DNA from: Agapanthus africanus
Taxonomy: Eukaryota > Streptophyta > Magnoliopsida > Asparagales > Amaryllidaceae
Assembly (NCBI GenBank): GCA_030015575.1
Contig: CM057337.1
Span: 381,385,582 to 381,449,581 of the forward strand
Reading direction: 5' to 3'
Length of the DNA stretch: 64,000 nucleotides
A program made the position numbers and the translations under genes. Numbering within the stretch: position 1 is the stretch's first letter; every line of letters begins with the position of its first letter. Shown here in pieces: positions 10,617 to 21,736 of this stretch. The notes below the pieces were generated by a model, which searched no databases, was not told where the DNA came from, and worked only from the letters and a program-made list of their open reading frames with translations.

Positions 10617-12843
10617 TGTAGGGTTCCTAGGCACGCTAGTGAGGTCTCCCAAGCCATCTACCATGGCAATTTCAAAAATTATGGTGCCTACAAACCCTAA
10701 ACTACGGATCGATAACTAGATGTCTAGGCGAAAAAGAACTAGTTAACACTTAACTATAGGGAATACGGAAATACAACCTTTGTAGATCCGGTCCTCCACC
10801 TCCACGGCTCCGCAACGAGGTCGTCTCCGCTGTCCAAATCAAATCCGGGCTCTAGGATCGGCTTCGTCGGAGAATGGGCAAGCTAGGTCGTCGATGTCCA
10901 TGCCGAAGATGATCTACGTCGAGGCATCGCTAAATCAAGCTCCGACTTCACCAAGTCAAGAAACTTGTGAAGTAAACACACTCTACTACTTGGCAAGAGG
11001 TAGAGGATGAAGAAATAGGAAGTGGGTAGACTTTAGAATTGGATTTCTCACTCATATGCATCAATCACCATTGATGGAGGTGAAGCTTTTCTTCTTGAAG
11101 CAAGGAAGAAGAAGAAGAAGCTTATGATAAGATAATTCTAAAAAGAAAAGAATAATACATTCTCATCATCTTAGAACCATGGTTTAGTGTAGAGAATTAA
11201 TCATGGTTGAGTGGTATGGTTAGGGTTAAGGATGAGATAAGAATAGTGGACTAAGTCAAAGCTTCATGAAGCTTTAACAAAACAACAAAAGAAGCCACCA
11301 TCCTTTTCTCTTTCTTTTATTCATTTATCAAAAATAAATGGATAACTAAATAAGATAAATGAATAACTAAATTATAAACCCTAACCATTTCATTAACCAA
11401 GGTTTAATACTTTACACTTAACCAAAAAGCATGCATCATCAAACATGATACAAGCAAGTGCACAAAATCATATCGCATATGTAATGCGCACATCCGAGCG
11501 AGAAAATCCATTTTAAAGTGAACCGATACTAGTTAATGCAAAGTAATATATCAAATATATTATTATACATTAAATCATTAAATCAACACTTGATTCAATG
11601 ATCCGGTCATGTCGCACACAACCGACTAGTATACAATGTATCGGCTTATCGAATCAACGCTTGAATTGATAACTAGGTTATATCGCATACAACCATTCGA
11701 TACATTCATCGCGAGAATAGAATACGGTATCACATACATGCATTATTCTCGGTCCCGCACATATCTCATTTGCGCTCCTATTTCGTTTTGCTTGAGCCAG
11801 GAAACCTCTGTGTAGGACTCTAAAGACTCGTCAATACGCCGGCAGCAGGTGATGATCATATCAAACACCCACAAGCCGCAAGCGGTCTGCTAAACGTAAC
11901 GGCCACCCAGGTATTGAGCGATCTGGAGATCGACGAGCAAGCTCGCTCACACTCCAGTGAATCCGACCAGTAACACTACCGTACAGTCCGGTCTGATCGT
12001 CTGATATGTCGCATATCTCGCCTAGGGGTGGTAAACGTCAGACCCCAATAGCTCGATAAGTCTTGTCGATATGAGGTCTATAACTGTTCGAGAAACTACT
12101 GGTAACACTTACCAGTAAATCTCAGCAACCCTGGCCAGGGATTTCCTGTTATAGCCAATCGAACACAGCACAACATCAACTCCCTATACCGGGAGAGACG
12201 AATCCCCTCCTATCGCTCATTGCCTCCATGTGACTCGGGACTGTACCCAAAAACCACCGTTTTGCACGCCCTCTTGGACGTGGTAAGATGGAAATCAAAG
12301 CACAGTGGGAACCACAAAAGACTCTATGACGATCTCGAGTCAACAGACTACTCTGTACCAGTGTCACCAGAGAACTGCCATCTGACGTGAGGTATAATAC
12401 CATCTGGGAGTTCTCGGCGAGTCCGTCCAGTGTACCCAGTCACTACTGAGCACCCGTATATCATCTCTGATGTCAAACACCGATGGATATGGGATCATCC
12501 ATCGCCCATCTATATGGGTCGAGAAGGTACACGCTAGTCTACTCTGGTATATCGATGCCCCGTCTCGATACACCCACGACTAGGGACTTTGAAGGATGTA
12601 CTTATGGACTACCATGTCCCCACTAGTATGATCCGCATCATAGTCCAGGAAGTCAAGTACAGATCCTAAGGGCTTTACCAACATGTAACAGAGAGACAAT
12701 CAGTATACACGTTAAGGTAAAGTTCAACCAGATAGCATACTATCATGTCGAGCAAGAAAGTCCTCCCTATATATGTCCCAGCATCCACTACAATATACAT
12801 CCTATGTACAGTAATGGCCTCTAGGGCATACATATAACTAACA
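10617..12843 (-). mobile_element. NA3 3' LTR (2227 bp)
   Basis: In plus orientation it runs TGTAGGGTTCC to ATAACTAACA. The minus-strand polypurine tract abuts it at 12844. Hairpins ACTGGTAA...TTACCAGT (12098-12116) and CCCTGGCCAGGG (12129-12140) are exact inverted repeats. Its upstream body is homologous to the CopiaA LTR, but the end nearer the primer site is different. Confidence 0.93.
12098..12140 (-). repeat. Paired hairpins in the NA3 LTR
   Basis: An 8-bp inverted repeat (12098-12116, loop CAC) is followed by the 12-nt palindrome CCCTGGCCAGGG (12129-12140). Counterparts occur in the other LTRs; CopiaD has CCTTGGCTAAGG (5024-5035), in which both sides changed together. They might be structural RNA near the transcript ends or protein-binding sites in DNA. 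Confidence 0.65.
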
Positions 12844-12858
12844 ATCTCCCACTTGCAC
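12844..12858 (-). other. NA3 polypurine tract
   Basis: Minus-strand GTGCAAGTGGGAGAT, next to the 3' LTR, the same as in CopiaA, NA1 and NA2. Confidence 0.88.
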
Positions 12859-15650
12859 TAGGGCCATCTGTAGCAGTGGTTTGAAGTATCTCATACTCAA
12901 CCATCCCATAAAAGTCTCTCTCTGGGAACAGGCCTTTGTGAGTGGATCCGCTGTGTTGTCCTCTGAGTCTACTCTCCAAACCTCGATCTCCCTGGAGATC
13001 AACCATCTCCATGATCAAGTGATACTGCCTTAGAATATGTCTGGATTACTGATGGGACGGGCGTTCCTTGGCATAAGCCACAACTCCATTGTCACACAAT
13101 GGGAGGAACTAAGTTCATCTCATGAACCAATATACACCCAGACTTCCTATTTGGTAGCATCTTAAGTAGCGATGTATCCTGCCTTTATCGTCTAGTATGT
13201 CACGGTATCTAGCTTGGAACTCTTCCAACATACCGTCCCTTTACTGAGGGTAAAGACAATGCCTGTGACTGACATTCAGTCGTCTTTATCACCCTGGAAC
13301 ACTTCCAGTGATTCTCCAGGATCGGTTGATACCATCTCACTACAGCTAGTGAGTTTCCTAACATCCATTTAGATCTATCTCATAGATCCAAAATCCAGGA
13401 TTTAGTACGTATCACTTTGATCCTAAGTGGAGAATCATTGTGATAAGCGGAGATTGATCGAGCGTAGCATAAGAAACTCCTTTCTTATCAAGAGTATGTC
13501 ATCCACTTGCTCTACGAGGATCGTCACCATACTCCCTACTACCTTTTTGTATATACAAGGTTCATCTACCATTTTGATGATGTCAAACTCTTTGACTAAT
13601 TCATCAAAACAGATGTTCCAACTCCGCGATGCCTGCTTTATCCTATAAAGCATCTTGCACACGTTTCCGCTGCTCCCACTGTCTACGAAGCCCTCTGGCT
13701 GTGTACTTATAGACGCTCTCTTCCAAAACATCATTTAGAAAAGCTGTCATGACACCCAATCGCCAGATATCGTAGTCATGGTATGTAGCCGTGGCAAGTA
13801 GGATCTGGATGGACTTAAGCATAGGTACTTGAAAAAGGTTTCATCGTTATCCACACCTGGTCAATGATGCACACTTTTAACAAGTCTAGCTTTGAAAGTC
13901 TTAACTTTTCGATGTACACCAAGTAATCTTCTCAAGATATACTTGCTCCTGATGGGGATTTAACCCTTCAGATATAGCAACCAAAGTCCATACTTTGTTG
14001 GTGTATAAGGATTCCATCTCAGATCGCTAAACATCCAGCCATTCTTACAGAGTCTTACTCCTGATGGCCAGCTTGAAACTAGTTGGGTCATCATCTCATG
14101 ATGTAATCCTCGCTCCCACTGTCATAGAGAAACTGAAGTATCTCTCAGGTGGGTGAGGAACCCTACTAGATCGGCGGAGAGGCTGAGGTTCGTTGGAATC
14201 TACTGAATCCTTTGGTTCTATCAAATCATCTTCTGTAGTTTGTATAGTTGGAACCTTTCCAGTTCTACATAACAGACCTTGCCTCGAGCTTGTCCGGATT
14301 TTGCTTTTAGGCATAGGCCGGACAATCCCCAAATCTTAACTAACTTAAGACATGGGTTCTTCCCATTCCATATCACATATGAAGCGGTAGGCAACTGATT
14401 TGATTAGAACCCTATTCAATAGGTATGCAGCTTCTCAAGTGCATAACACCCTAAAGGAAACAGGTAACTCAGTATTACTCATCATAGAGCACACCTTATC
14501 ATATAGGGTGTGATTGCTCCGCCCTGATATACCATCGTGCTATGGTGTATACAGAGGAGTAATGCTGAGAGAGAATCTCATTCTCCTTTAAAATAGTCCA
14601 GGATTTCCGTGCTCAAGTATTCTCCTCCTTGATCACATCAAAGGACATAATACTTATACCCGTATTTTGGTTCTCTACTTCTAACTTATATTCTGTGAAT
14701 ATCTCAAAAGGTTCGGACTTGTGTTTCAACAAGAACATATGTCTGAATCTAAAGAGATCATCAGAGAACGTAATGAAGTATAAAGAACTAGTCCTGGCAT
14801 GTGTAGACAGGGGACCTACATACATCAACATGTATCATCCCAAGAGTTTACAAACTCTTTCTCTGTTTCCAGTAAACGGAGCTATGGTCATCTTATCTTT
14901 GTGACATGACTGGCGAGTTTCACAAGATGTAAATTCAAACTGATTTAAATATGCATCTATATGTAACTCTAGCTAGTCGGGTCACATTGATCTGACCTAG
15001 TCTACAATGCCTTAAGAGGAATTCGTTCATTTCTGAATTCTTCCTCTTGTGTGTGTTCCGTATACTAAGAACTGTAGTTTGATTTAGAACATCAATGCTT
15101 TTAGATAACGTGCCTGAATCGATCAACTTTTGATATAGGAAATGTTCAAAACATTATCCAACAATACAAAATTATATCCTTTCTTTACTAATAAAGAGAC
15201 TGATATGATTTTGTATATCAGGTTCGGTATCTAATAACATTCGTTCAGAATCAATGTATTGGTAATACAGGGTGACAGTGACCAACAGACTTGGCTGCAA
15301 CACTTGCCCCGTTTTCTGCCTCATGAAACTTATCACCCATTCTCAGTTCTCTACCTTTCTTTAGCCCTATGTAACAGATTACATATCTGGGATCCTGATC
15401 TGGTATCACATACCCAGGACGAAAAGGATACTGAGAAACAGTTCTGTATAATGAACACACCCGAAGATGATGCATCAGCATGCACTCTCTTCGTTTGGGC
15501 GGCACGGGAATTCTGGTAATCCCCAATTTCCTGCTCTGTCTTATAACATTTATAAGTTGGAGCGGGACCAACGTTCCCCAGCTCAGTATAACAAGCGGGT
15601 TCGGTCAATAATCCGTATTATTATCTTGATTAAGGCGTGATTTGGTCGCT
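12859..15650 (-). pseudogene. NA3 decayed protease-integrase-RT (copia pol remnant)
   Basis: Pol fragments run right to left on the minus strand in the normal copia order. Protease lies at about 15351-15608 (SSWVCDTRSGS, cf. DTGSGS in CopiaA). The start of integrase is at about 14935-15126 (LSKSIDVLNQ, HCRLGQIN) and the integrase core at 14613-14831 (SDDLFRFRHMFLLKHKSE). The linker is at 14096-14332 (LRRSSRVPHPPERY) and RT at 13435-13734 (SRSWNICFD). Where CopiaA has the second catalytic Asp (SDRGGEY) this copy reads SFDVIKEEN, and NA2 has the same change. Gag is not recognisable. No functional product is expected. Confidence 0.85.
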
Positions 15651-15822
15651 ACCTGGAGAGAGAGAGAAGAAAACACTCAGCGTGCGCTCTGTCAAGAATA
15701 GATTGGTTTTTATTTTATCTAATCAGGATGGCTCCCACTGCTTTTTATCAAATCTTCCTTCAAACCCTAAAAGGAAAGACTAGCCGGGATTAATTACACA
15801 CTACAAGTTCGCCAATCTTTCA

Positions 15823-15940
15823 GCCAGGCCAGTGTCGGTACTTTGAGGGAGGTCCCCCGTGCTTTCGCACGAACCTAATTAATGTAAACCTCGTTTTCCC
15901 AGAGGCGTAACCTCGTTAACACCTTTCTAGACACCTACTT
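15823..15940 (-). ncRNA. Shared structured leader block, NA3 copy
   Basis: This is the minus-strand counterpart of CopiaA 23255-23370 and AthR 45690-45800. The tetraloop hairpin is CGTGC-GAAA-GCACG on the sense strand (15858-15871). The small hairpin GAGG/CCTC is at 15902-15914, and the junction stem is GAGGT/ACCTC. Sequence differs from CopiaA in the stems while pairing is kept. Function is unknown. Confidence 0.6.
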
Positions 15941-16079
15941 GATCGGCTAATTGTAATGTGTAAAACTCTCCCAGGAGTAACTCTTACTCGCAGCGGGTAT
16001 CGGGATCCAACTATCTCATAGAAGGTATGCAATCTCATTGCAAATTTCAACACTTGAAATTCCCGATAATATTTTGCCC

Positions 16080-16127
16080 CTAACGTGCTATGACCTTGAC
16101 GAAAGCCAACAAACCATAGCCCGTTAG
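16080..16127 (-). ncRNA. Constant-loop hairpin 3, NA3
   Basis: CTAACGTGCTATG pairs with CATAGCCCGTTAG (12 of 13 positions) around a loop containing CTTGACGAAAGCCAAC (plus-strand reading). NA2 (42728-42775) and NA1 (31216-31249) keep the loop and change the stem in a paired way. Confidence 0.7.
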
Positions 16128-16169
16128 TCAAGTTCAACCCGTACATTTCTTGATCGAATTAAACCCACC

Positions 16170-16205
16170 CGCACGACCCTTGACGAAAGCCAACAAAGCC
16201 GCACG
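16170..16205 (-). ncRNA. Constant-loop hairpin 2, NA3
   Basis: The loop CTTGACGAAAGCCAAC is flanked by two CGCACG boxes (16170-16175 and 16200-16205). In the sense RNA these read CGUGCG and can pair with each other through four Watson-Crick and two G-U pairs. This stem is weaker than those of its two neighbours. Confidence 0.5.
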
Positions 16206-16264
16206 ACTACACTAATCCAATCGCATCGTATGCTAGCAGATAAGCAGCATATAGCTACCGCACA

Positions 16265-16294
16265 CTGCACCTTGACGAAAGCCAACAAATGCAG
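16265..16294 (-). ncRNA. Constant-loop hairpin 1, NA3
   Basis: CTGCA/TGCAG closes the loop containing CTTGACGAAAGCCAAC. The stem reads CTACG/CGTAG in NA1 (31396-31425) and CTACA/TGTAG in NA2 (42900-42929), so both sides change together while the loop stays nearly constant. Confidence 0.7.
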
Positions 16295-16437
16295 CACGAA
16301 TACTATATACAACTTATCTGAAATGACGGAGGGCTACGACAGGTTTTTCTGAAAACCTATTGCGTAATGAACTTGATATCGTTGTAGAATCAAATGATTT
16401 TAAAATGGAGTGCTTTTGAGGCTTTTCTAGTTTTGCT

Positions 16438-16621
16438 AAAGGAGTCACTCCCGGTGAAGGGATCGTCGGTCCTTTTCTCGTCGAATGAGGTGCGGGATAT
16501 AACATATATATCACTGTGCAAAGCAAAAACACTTAAAAGCAATCAAAAGACAAACCGAGTGTGTAGCATCTGCCAGTTATTGCTAAAGGAGTCACTCCCG
16601 GTGATGGGATCTCGGTCCTTT
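16438..16621 (-). ncRNA. Tandem hairpin pair in the NA3 leader
   Basis: Two copies (16438-16475 and 16585-16621) each have AAAGGA...TCCTTT enclosing TCACTCCCGGTGA. NA1 has AAAGAG/CTCTTT (31713-31749) and NA2 has AAAGGG/CCCTTT (43074-43111), so the stem covaries. The about 145-bp period also repeats the flanking AAGGTGCAGG and TGCAAAGCAA. CopiaA lacks this duplication and has only a simple hairpin (22676-22702) in a comparable place. Confidence 0.65.
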
Positions 16622-18549
16622 CCTCATCGAATAAGGTGCAGGATATATCACATATACCGCTATGCAAAGCAAGAACTGTAGCTACCTGTTTTATTTTGAA
16701 ATTCGATTCTACAACATCTTAGGTTTCTTTTAATTTCATTAATCACATTAATGAAGTCCCATCATTTATGTACCTAATCATCACAGATAAATACGACGTA
16801 CACTTATGCCATCCGCATTCGCCTCGATGTCCCCTCGTGCACCGTTAGGTTAGGTAACTAACGACAGAGCAGGGCAGGGCTAGCGCGGGTGTAAAACATA
16901 AGTAACGCCTATATAATATATCATATATACTATATACTGTATCTATCACAGAACATCACATGATTACATCACAGATATCGCAGCAGAAGAATCATATGAA
17001 ATATTGGATATACTAGGACGTCCGTGTTTTCAATACGAGCCAGTATAAAACACGGATTCCACGGTTGTGATGAATAGCCAAACCCACACCCCAAGACCCC
17101 TACGAGAGCGGCAAGCAACCTTGCCAATTCTAGGGTTAGGAGACCCGGACTCGACTCCTCGAGTTGGTCTCCCACTGGACCCCAGAACCCGGTTACTTGT
17201 GCTCCCCTCCTTGGGTCTATCCTAGTGCGGAAAAGTAAATAATATACAAACGGTGACTACTTCCGCAACCTGGAAGCGCCCCAATAATGGAATATTACAT
17301 ACAAGTTTTTACATGAATGAAAATGAAAAACACTCATCTCACATAAAAACCCCCGGCTATTGAAACACGACGATCCAATATAACATATCCAGCAACACAT
17401 AACATCACATGTCATCAACGTAAGTAAATATGCGCATCCCAATTGTCGTTGACATATAGCAACGAAATCGGCGATATCACATATTACACTTACGGTCACA
17501 GAAAAGAAAGTGTAAAACTACAACAGTTGGAATCCGCAACCACCTCAGACATCGCATGCCTGACCAAATGAATTACTTAGACATCGCATGCCTAACAATT
17601 ATAAACCCCGCATTTTAGTCTCAAAATCGAAAACACTTTTCAATATCAAGTCGGGTAATTCAACAAGATTCCCGACATCCTGATCGAATGCTCGTCGCAA
17701 ACTTCAGTAGACGGCCGCACCCCCGATACCGTCGACGAAGTGCACCAAGGCGGAACACCGCTACCGCGAGCACCCGAACGGATGCTTTCGGCGACGGGGT
17801 TCTCCTACAGTCACTTAGTCGGGGCTATGGAGTGAGGCTGTCTATTAAGTTTACCCGGCGAGTATCCGCGTACGCTACGTGATTGCGACGGACTTTTGAT
17901 CACATCAAAATTCCGTGGCAACCGATCAAGTGAGACTAAACTGCTACGTTTATAACATTCATTTAGTTATCACATAACTACTTGTGAATTCCAATTATTG
18001 TATCACATTCCAGATAAACAGAAAATGTTAAACTTTCCGATCGAACAATCGAACACCCAACTTTTCCCGATACAGATCAACACATGAAATAAGTCTAACA
18101 ACATTCAGTTCGTACCTCAGTACCAACGGTCCAGCCGTAGAAGGGTCAAGCCAACGCCTCACATGTGGCACGCCGTACTGCCCCAAACCCGAAGGTTCAA
18201 AGGGCAGTTCAAGACGGTCACATAATCGAGTTAAGGTTTGTGTCTTCTAGAGGGACCATCGCGTTACTTGCACTACTTAGAACGCCGTTAAACTACGGAA
18301 AAATCCAACACTTGGAAATTTCCCGACAGGGGAAAAATTGGGTATTTATATCCGGTCGAACTTTATAACATATTCTAAGATTTATCCGGAAAGCCACACA
18401 GACAAAATTTGATAAACCCGATCGAATCATCAAAGCTCCAAAACATCCCAGATTATTAAACACTTGAATAAATATTAAAAATAACCAGAGAAGTCAGCAC
18501 AGAAACAAATGAATTACTGTGCAAAAATTAGTTGATGACGTCACATTCC

Positions 18550-18598
18550 TGCCGCTCATCCGCCGCATTATCCACTATTATGCCGCGGATCCGCGCAG
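18550..18598 (-). repeat. GC-rich hairpin module, NA3 leader (degenerate)
   Basis: Arms start at 18550 and 18581, 31 nt apart. The second reads TGCCGCGGATCCGCGCAG; the first is weaker (TGCCGCTCATCCGCCGCA). It lies about 190 nt downstream of the primer site in element sense, as in NA1, NA2 and CopiaA. Confidence 0.65.
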
Positions 18599-18783
18599 AT
18601 GTTCACTGTTCATCAAAAAAATTTTGTGCCGAAATTCTTATATTTCTCTGCTGGTTTTTCTACATATTTTTAATACTGAAAAATCACTGTTTTTAGAAAA
18701 AGTACAGAGAGCACATTTTGGAGTTGGTTTCGGGTTCGTTCCTGTTTCAAATTCCGTCTGGACTTCGCCTAAGGCTCTAGCCA

Positions 18784-18796
18784 GGCTCTGATACCA
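18784..18796 (-). other. NA3 primer binding site, tRNA-iMet type
   Basis: Minus-strand TGGTATCAGAGCC, complementary to the 3' end of initiator tRNA-Met, one base from the LTR at 18798. Confidence 0.92.
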
Positions 18797-18797
18797 C

Positions 18798-21024
18798 TGT
18801 AGGGTTCCTAGGCACGCTAGTGAGGTCTCCGAAGCCATCTACCATGGCAATTTCAAAAATTATGGTGCCTACAAACCCTAAACTACGGATCGATAACTAG
18901 ATGTCTAGGCGAAAGAGAACTAGTTAACACTTAACTATAGGGAATACGGAAATACAACCTTTGTAGATCCGGTCCTCCACGTCCACGGCTCCGCAACGAG
19001 GTCGTCTCCGCTGTCCAAATCAAATCCGGGCTCTAGGATCGGCTTCGTCGGAGAATGGGCAAGCTAGGTCGTCGATGTCCATGCCGAAGATGATCTACGT
19101 CGAGGCATCGCTAAATCAAGCTCCGACTTCACCAAGTCAAGAAACTTGTGAAGTAAACACACTCTACTACTTGGCAAGAGGTAGAGGATGAAGAAATAGG
19201 AAGTGGGTAGACTTTAGAATTGGATTTCTCACTCATATGCATCAATCACCATTGATGGAGTTGAAGCTTTTCTTCTTGAAGCAAGGAAGAAGAAGAAGAA
19301 GCTTATGATAAGATAATTCTAAAAAGAAAAGAATAATACATTCTTATCATCTTAGAACCATGGTTTAGTGTAGAGAATTAATCATGGTTGAGTGGTATGG
19401 TTAGGGTTAAGGATGAGATAAGAATAGTGGACTAAGTCAAAGCTTCATGAAGCTTTAACAAAACAACAAAAGAAGCCACCATCCTTTTCTCTTTCTTTTA
19501 TTCATTTATCAAAAATAAATGGATAACTAAATAAGATAAATGAATAACTAAATTATAAACCCTAACCATTTCATTAACCAAGGTTTAATACTTTACACCT
19601 AACCAAAAAGCATGCATCATCAAACATGATACAAGCAAGTGCACAAAATCATATCGCATATGTAATGCGCACATCCGAGCGAGAAAATCCATTTTAAAGT
19701 GAACCGATACTAGTTAATGAAAAGTAATATATCAAATATATTATTATACATTAAATCATTAAATCAACACTTGATTCAATGATCCGTTCATGTCGCACAC
19801 AACCGACTAGTATACAATGTATCGGCTTATCGAATCAACGCTTGAATTGATAACTAGGTTATATCGCATACAACCATTCGATACATTCATCGCGAGAATA
19901 GAATACGGTATCACATACACGCATTATTCTCGGTCCCGCACATATCTCATATGCGCACCTATTTCGTTTCGCTTAAGCCAGGAAACCTCTGTGTAGGACT
20001 CTAAAGACTCGTCAATACGCCGGCAGCAGGTGATGATCATATCAAACACCCACAAGCCGCAAGCGGTCTGCTAAACGTAACGGCCACCCGGGTATTGAGC
20101 GATCTGAAGATCAACGAGCAAGCCCGCTCACACTCCAGTGAATCCGACCAGTAACACTACCATACAGTCCGGTCTGATCGTCTGATATGTCGCATATCTC
20201 GCCTAGGGGTGGTAAACGTCAGACCCCAATAGCTCGATAAGTCGTGTCGATATGAGGTCTATAACTGTTCGAGAAACTACTGGTAACACTTACCAGTAAA
20301 TCTCAGCAACCCTGGCCAGGGATTTCCTGTTATAGCCAATCGAACACAGCACAACATCAACTCCCTATACCGGGAGAGACGAAACCCCTCCTATCGCTCA
20401 TTGCCTCCATGTGACTCGGGACTGTACCGAAAAACCACCGTTTTGCACGCCCTCTTGGACGTGGTAAGATGGAAATCAAAGCACAGTGGGAACCACACAA
20501 GACTCTATGACGATCTCGGGTCAACAGACTACTCTGTACCAGTGTCACCAGAGAACTGCCATCTGACGTGAGGTATAATACCATCTGGGAGTTCTCGGCG
20601 AGTCCGTCCAGTGTACCCAGTCTCTACTGAGCACCCGTATATCATCTCTGATGTCAAACACCGATGGATATGGGATCATCCATCGCCCATCTATATGGGT
20701 CGAGAAGGTACACGCTAGTCTACTCTGGTATATCGATGCCCCGTCTCGATACACCCACGACTAGGGACTTTGAAGGATGTACTTATGGACTACCATGTCC
20801 CCACTAGTATGATCCGCATCATAGTCCAGGTAGTCAAGTACAGATCCTAAGGGCTTTACCAACATGTAACAGAGAGACAATCAGTATACACGTTAAGGTA
20901 AAGTTCAACCAGATAGCATACTATCATGTCGAGCAAGAAAGTCCTCCCTATATATGTCCCAGCATCCACTACAATATACATCCTATGTACAGTAATGGCC
21001 TCTAGGGCATACATATAACTAACA
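18798..21024 (-). mobile_element. NA3 5' LTR (2227 bp)
   Basis: It has the same length and ends as the 3' LTR at 10617-12843, with very few differences. It is followed by the second TTATT at 21025-21029. A splice-donor-like CAAAG/GTTGTA lies in its downstream end on the sense strand (junction at 18959/18958). Confidence 0.93.
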
Positions 21025-21029
21025 TTATT

Positions 21030-21481
21030 CTCATTCTATCATATCTTTTCTCTCTCTTGTTCTTCCTCTCCCTCAAGCTCTCTCCCTCTCATGTGTTGAG
21101 AAACACTTGAGCTTGAGAAAAACCCTCTCTTGATCATCTTTACTCTCATCTAGGGTTCAAGGACTAGCACTTCTTGCACCCTAGTTACTTCTAGCGTGGA
21201 GTTGAAGTCAAAGGTTGAAGCTTTCGAGTGGATCTTTCTTCGACGTGAGAAGACGACCAAGGTGACCTCCTTCCACCACTCCAAGGATCAAGGAGACAAG
21301 GACTTAAAGCCCAAGGTATAACCTTTCTAGCACTTAGCTAGTTACTAGTTAGCTTTAGCAAGTTTTTGTTTAGCAAAGATCCTTCTAGCTCTAGTCCATG
21401 TTGCCTAAGCTCATAAAAATCCAATTTTTATTCCGTTTTCCGCCTCCCCGCAAGCACCGGGATGGGCAACGTGGACTTACA
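21030..21481 (+). mobile_element. CopiaA 5' LTR, second part
   Basis: It resumes with CTCATTCTATC after the NA3 duplication and ends ACGTGGACTTACA directly before the primer site. It is collinear with 29098-29549 of the 3' LTR (452 bp in both). A donor-like CCAAG/GTATAA lies at 21311-21321. Confidence 0.93.
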
Positions 21482-21482
21482 G

Positions 21483-21495
21483 TGGTATCAGAGCC
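21483..21495 (+). other. CopiaA primer binding site, tRNA-iMet type
   Basis: TGGTATCAGAGCC, one base after the LTR end, is the standard initiator-Met primer site of plant copia elements. Confidence 0.95.
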
Positions 21496-21688
21496 TAACT
21501 AAACATAAACTAGCTAGGTAGTGAAGTGTTTCGAAGTTCGAAACGGAAAAATCGAAAAACCAAAATACCAAAACCTTAGTTTTCTGTTAAAATTTTTTCT
21601 GGTCAAAACAAAATTTGTTATACTCCAAAAATCATCTCAGGGTTTTGTGAAGATAGCCACCAAAAACGATCAAGTGAATCGACCAAAG

Positions 21689-21736
21689 GGCCGCGGTTCA
21701 GCGGCAATAGCAAGCTATTGCCGCGCAACCGCGGCC
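21689..21736 (+). repeat. GC-rich hairpin module, CopiaA leader
   Basis: The arms GGCCGCGGTTCAGCGGCA (21689) and TGCCGCGCAACCGCGGCC (21719) are inverted copies, 30 nt apart, around a 12-nt loop. The central pair is TT/AA here and AA/TT in the NA copies, so pairing is kept. Confidence 0.85.

Larger units (their letters stand above)
15651..18783 (-). other. NA3 long leader (3.1 kb, untranslated)
   Basis: This non-coding interval lies between the primer site and the decayed pol, on the minus strand. In sense order it holds a GC-rich hairpin (18550-18598), about 1.9 kb with no recognisable feature except blocks shared with NA1 and NA2, and two tandem hairpins (16585-16621, 16438-16475). Then come the three constant-loop hairpins (16265-16294, 16170-16205, 16080-16127), the block shared with AthR (15823-15940) and a strong splice-acceptor-like tract ending at 15653. 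Short ORFs in it are not conserved between copies. Confidence 0.8.
10617..21024 (-). mobile_element. NA3: defective Angela-like copia element, complete ends
   Basis: It is a 10,408-bp element on the minus strand, flanked by TTATT (10612-10616 and 21025-21029), inside the CopiaA 5' LTR. Both LTRs are 2227 bp, and in the first 200 bp compared by eye they differ at only about three positions. In contrast pol is reduced to fragments. It has an intact primer site (18784-18796) and polypurine tract (12844-12858). Young ends around an old, broken coding region indicate a non-autonomous element that moved in its broken form. Confidence 0.95.

Noticed and set aside
21483-21495. tRNA-related sequence suggesting a tRNA gene
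   Set aside because: Only the 13-18 nt complementary to a tRNA 3' end is present, next to an LTR, so these are primer binding sites.
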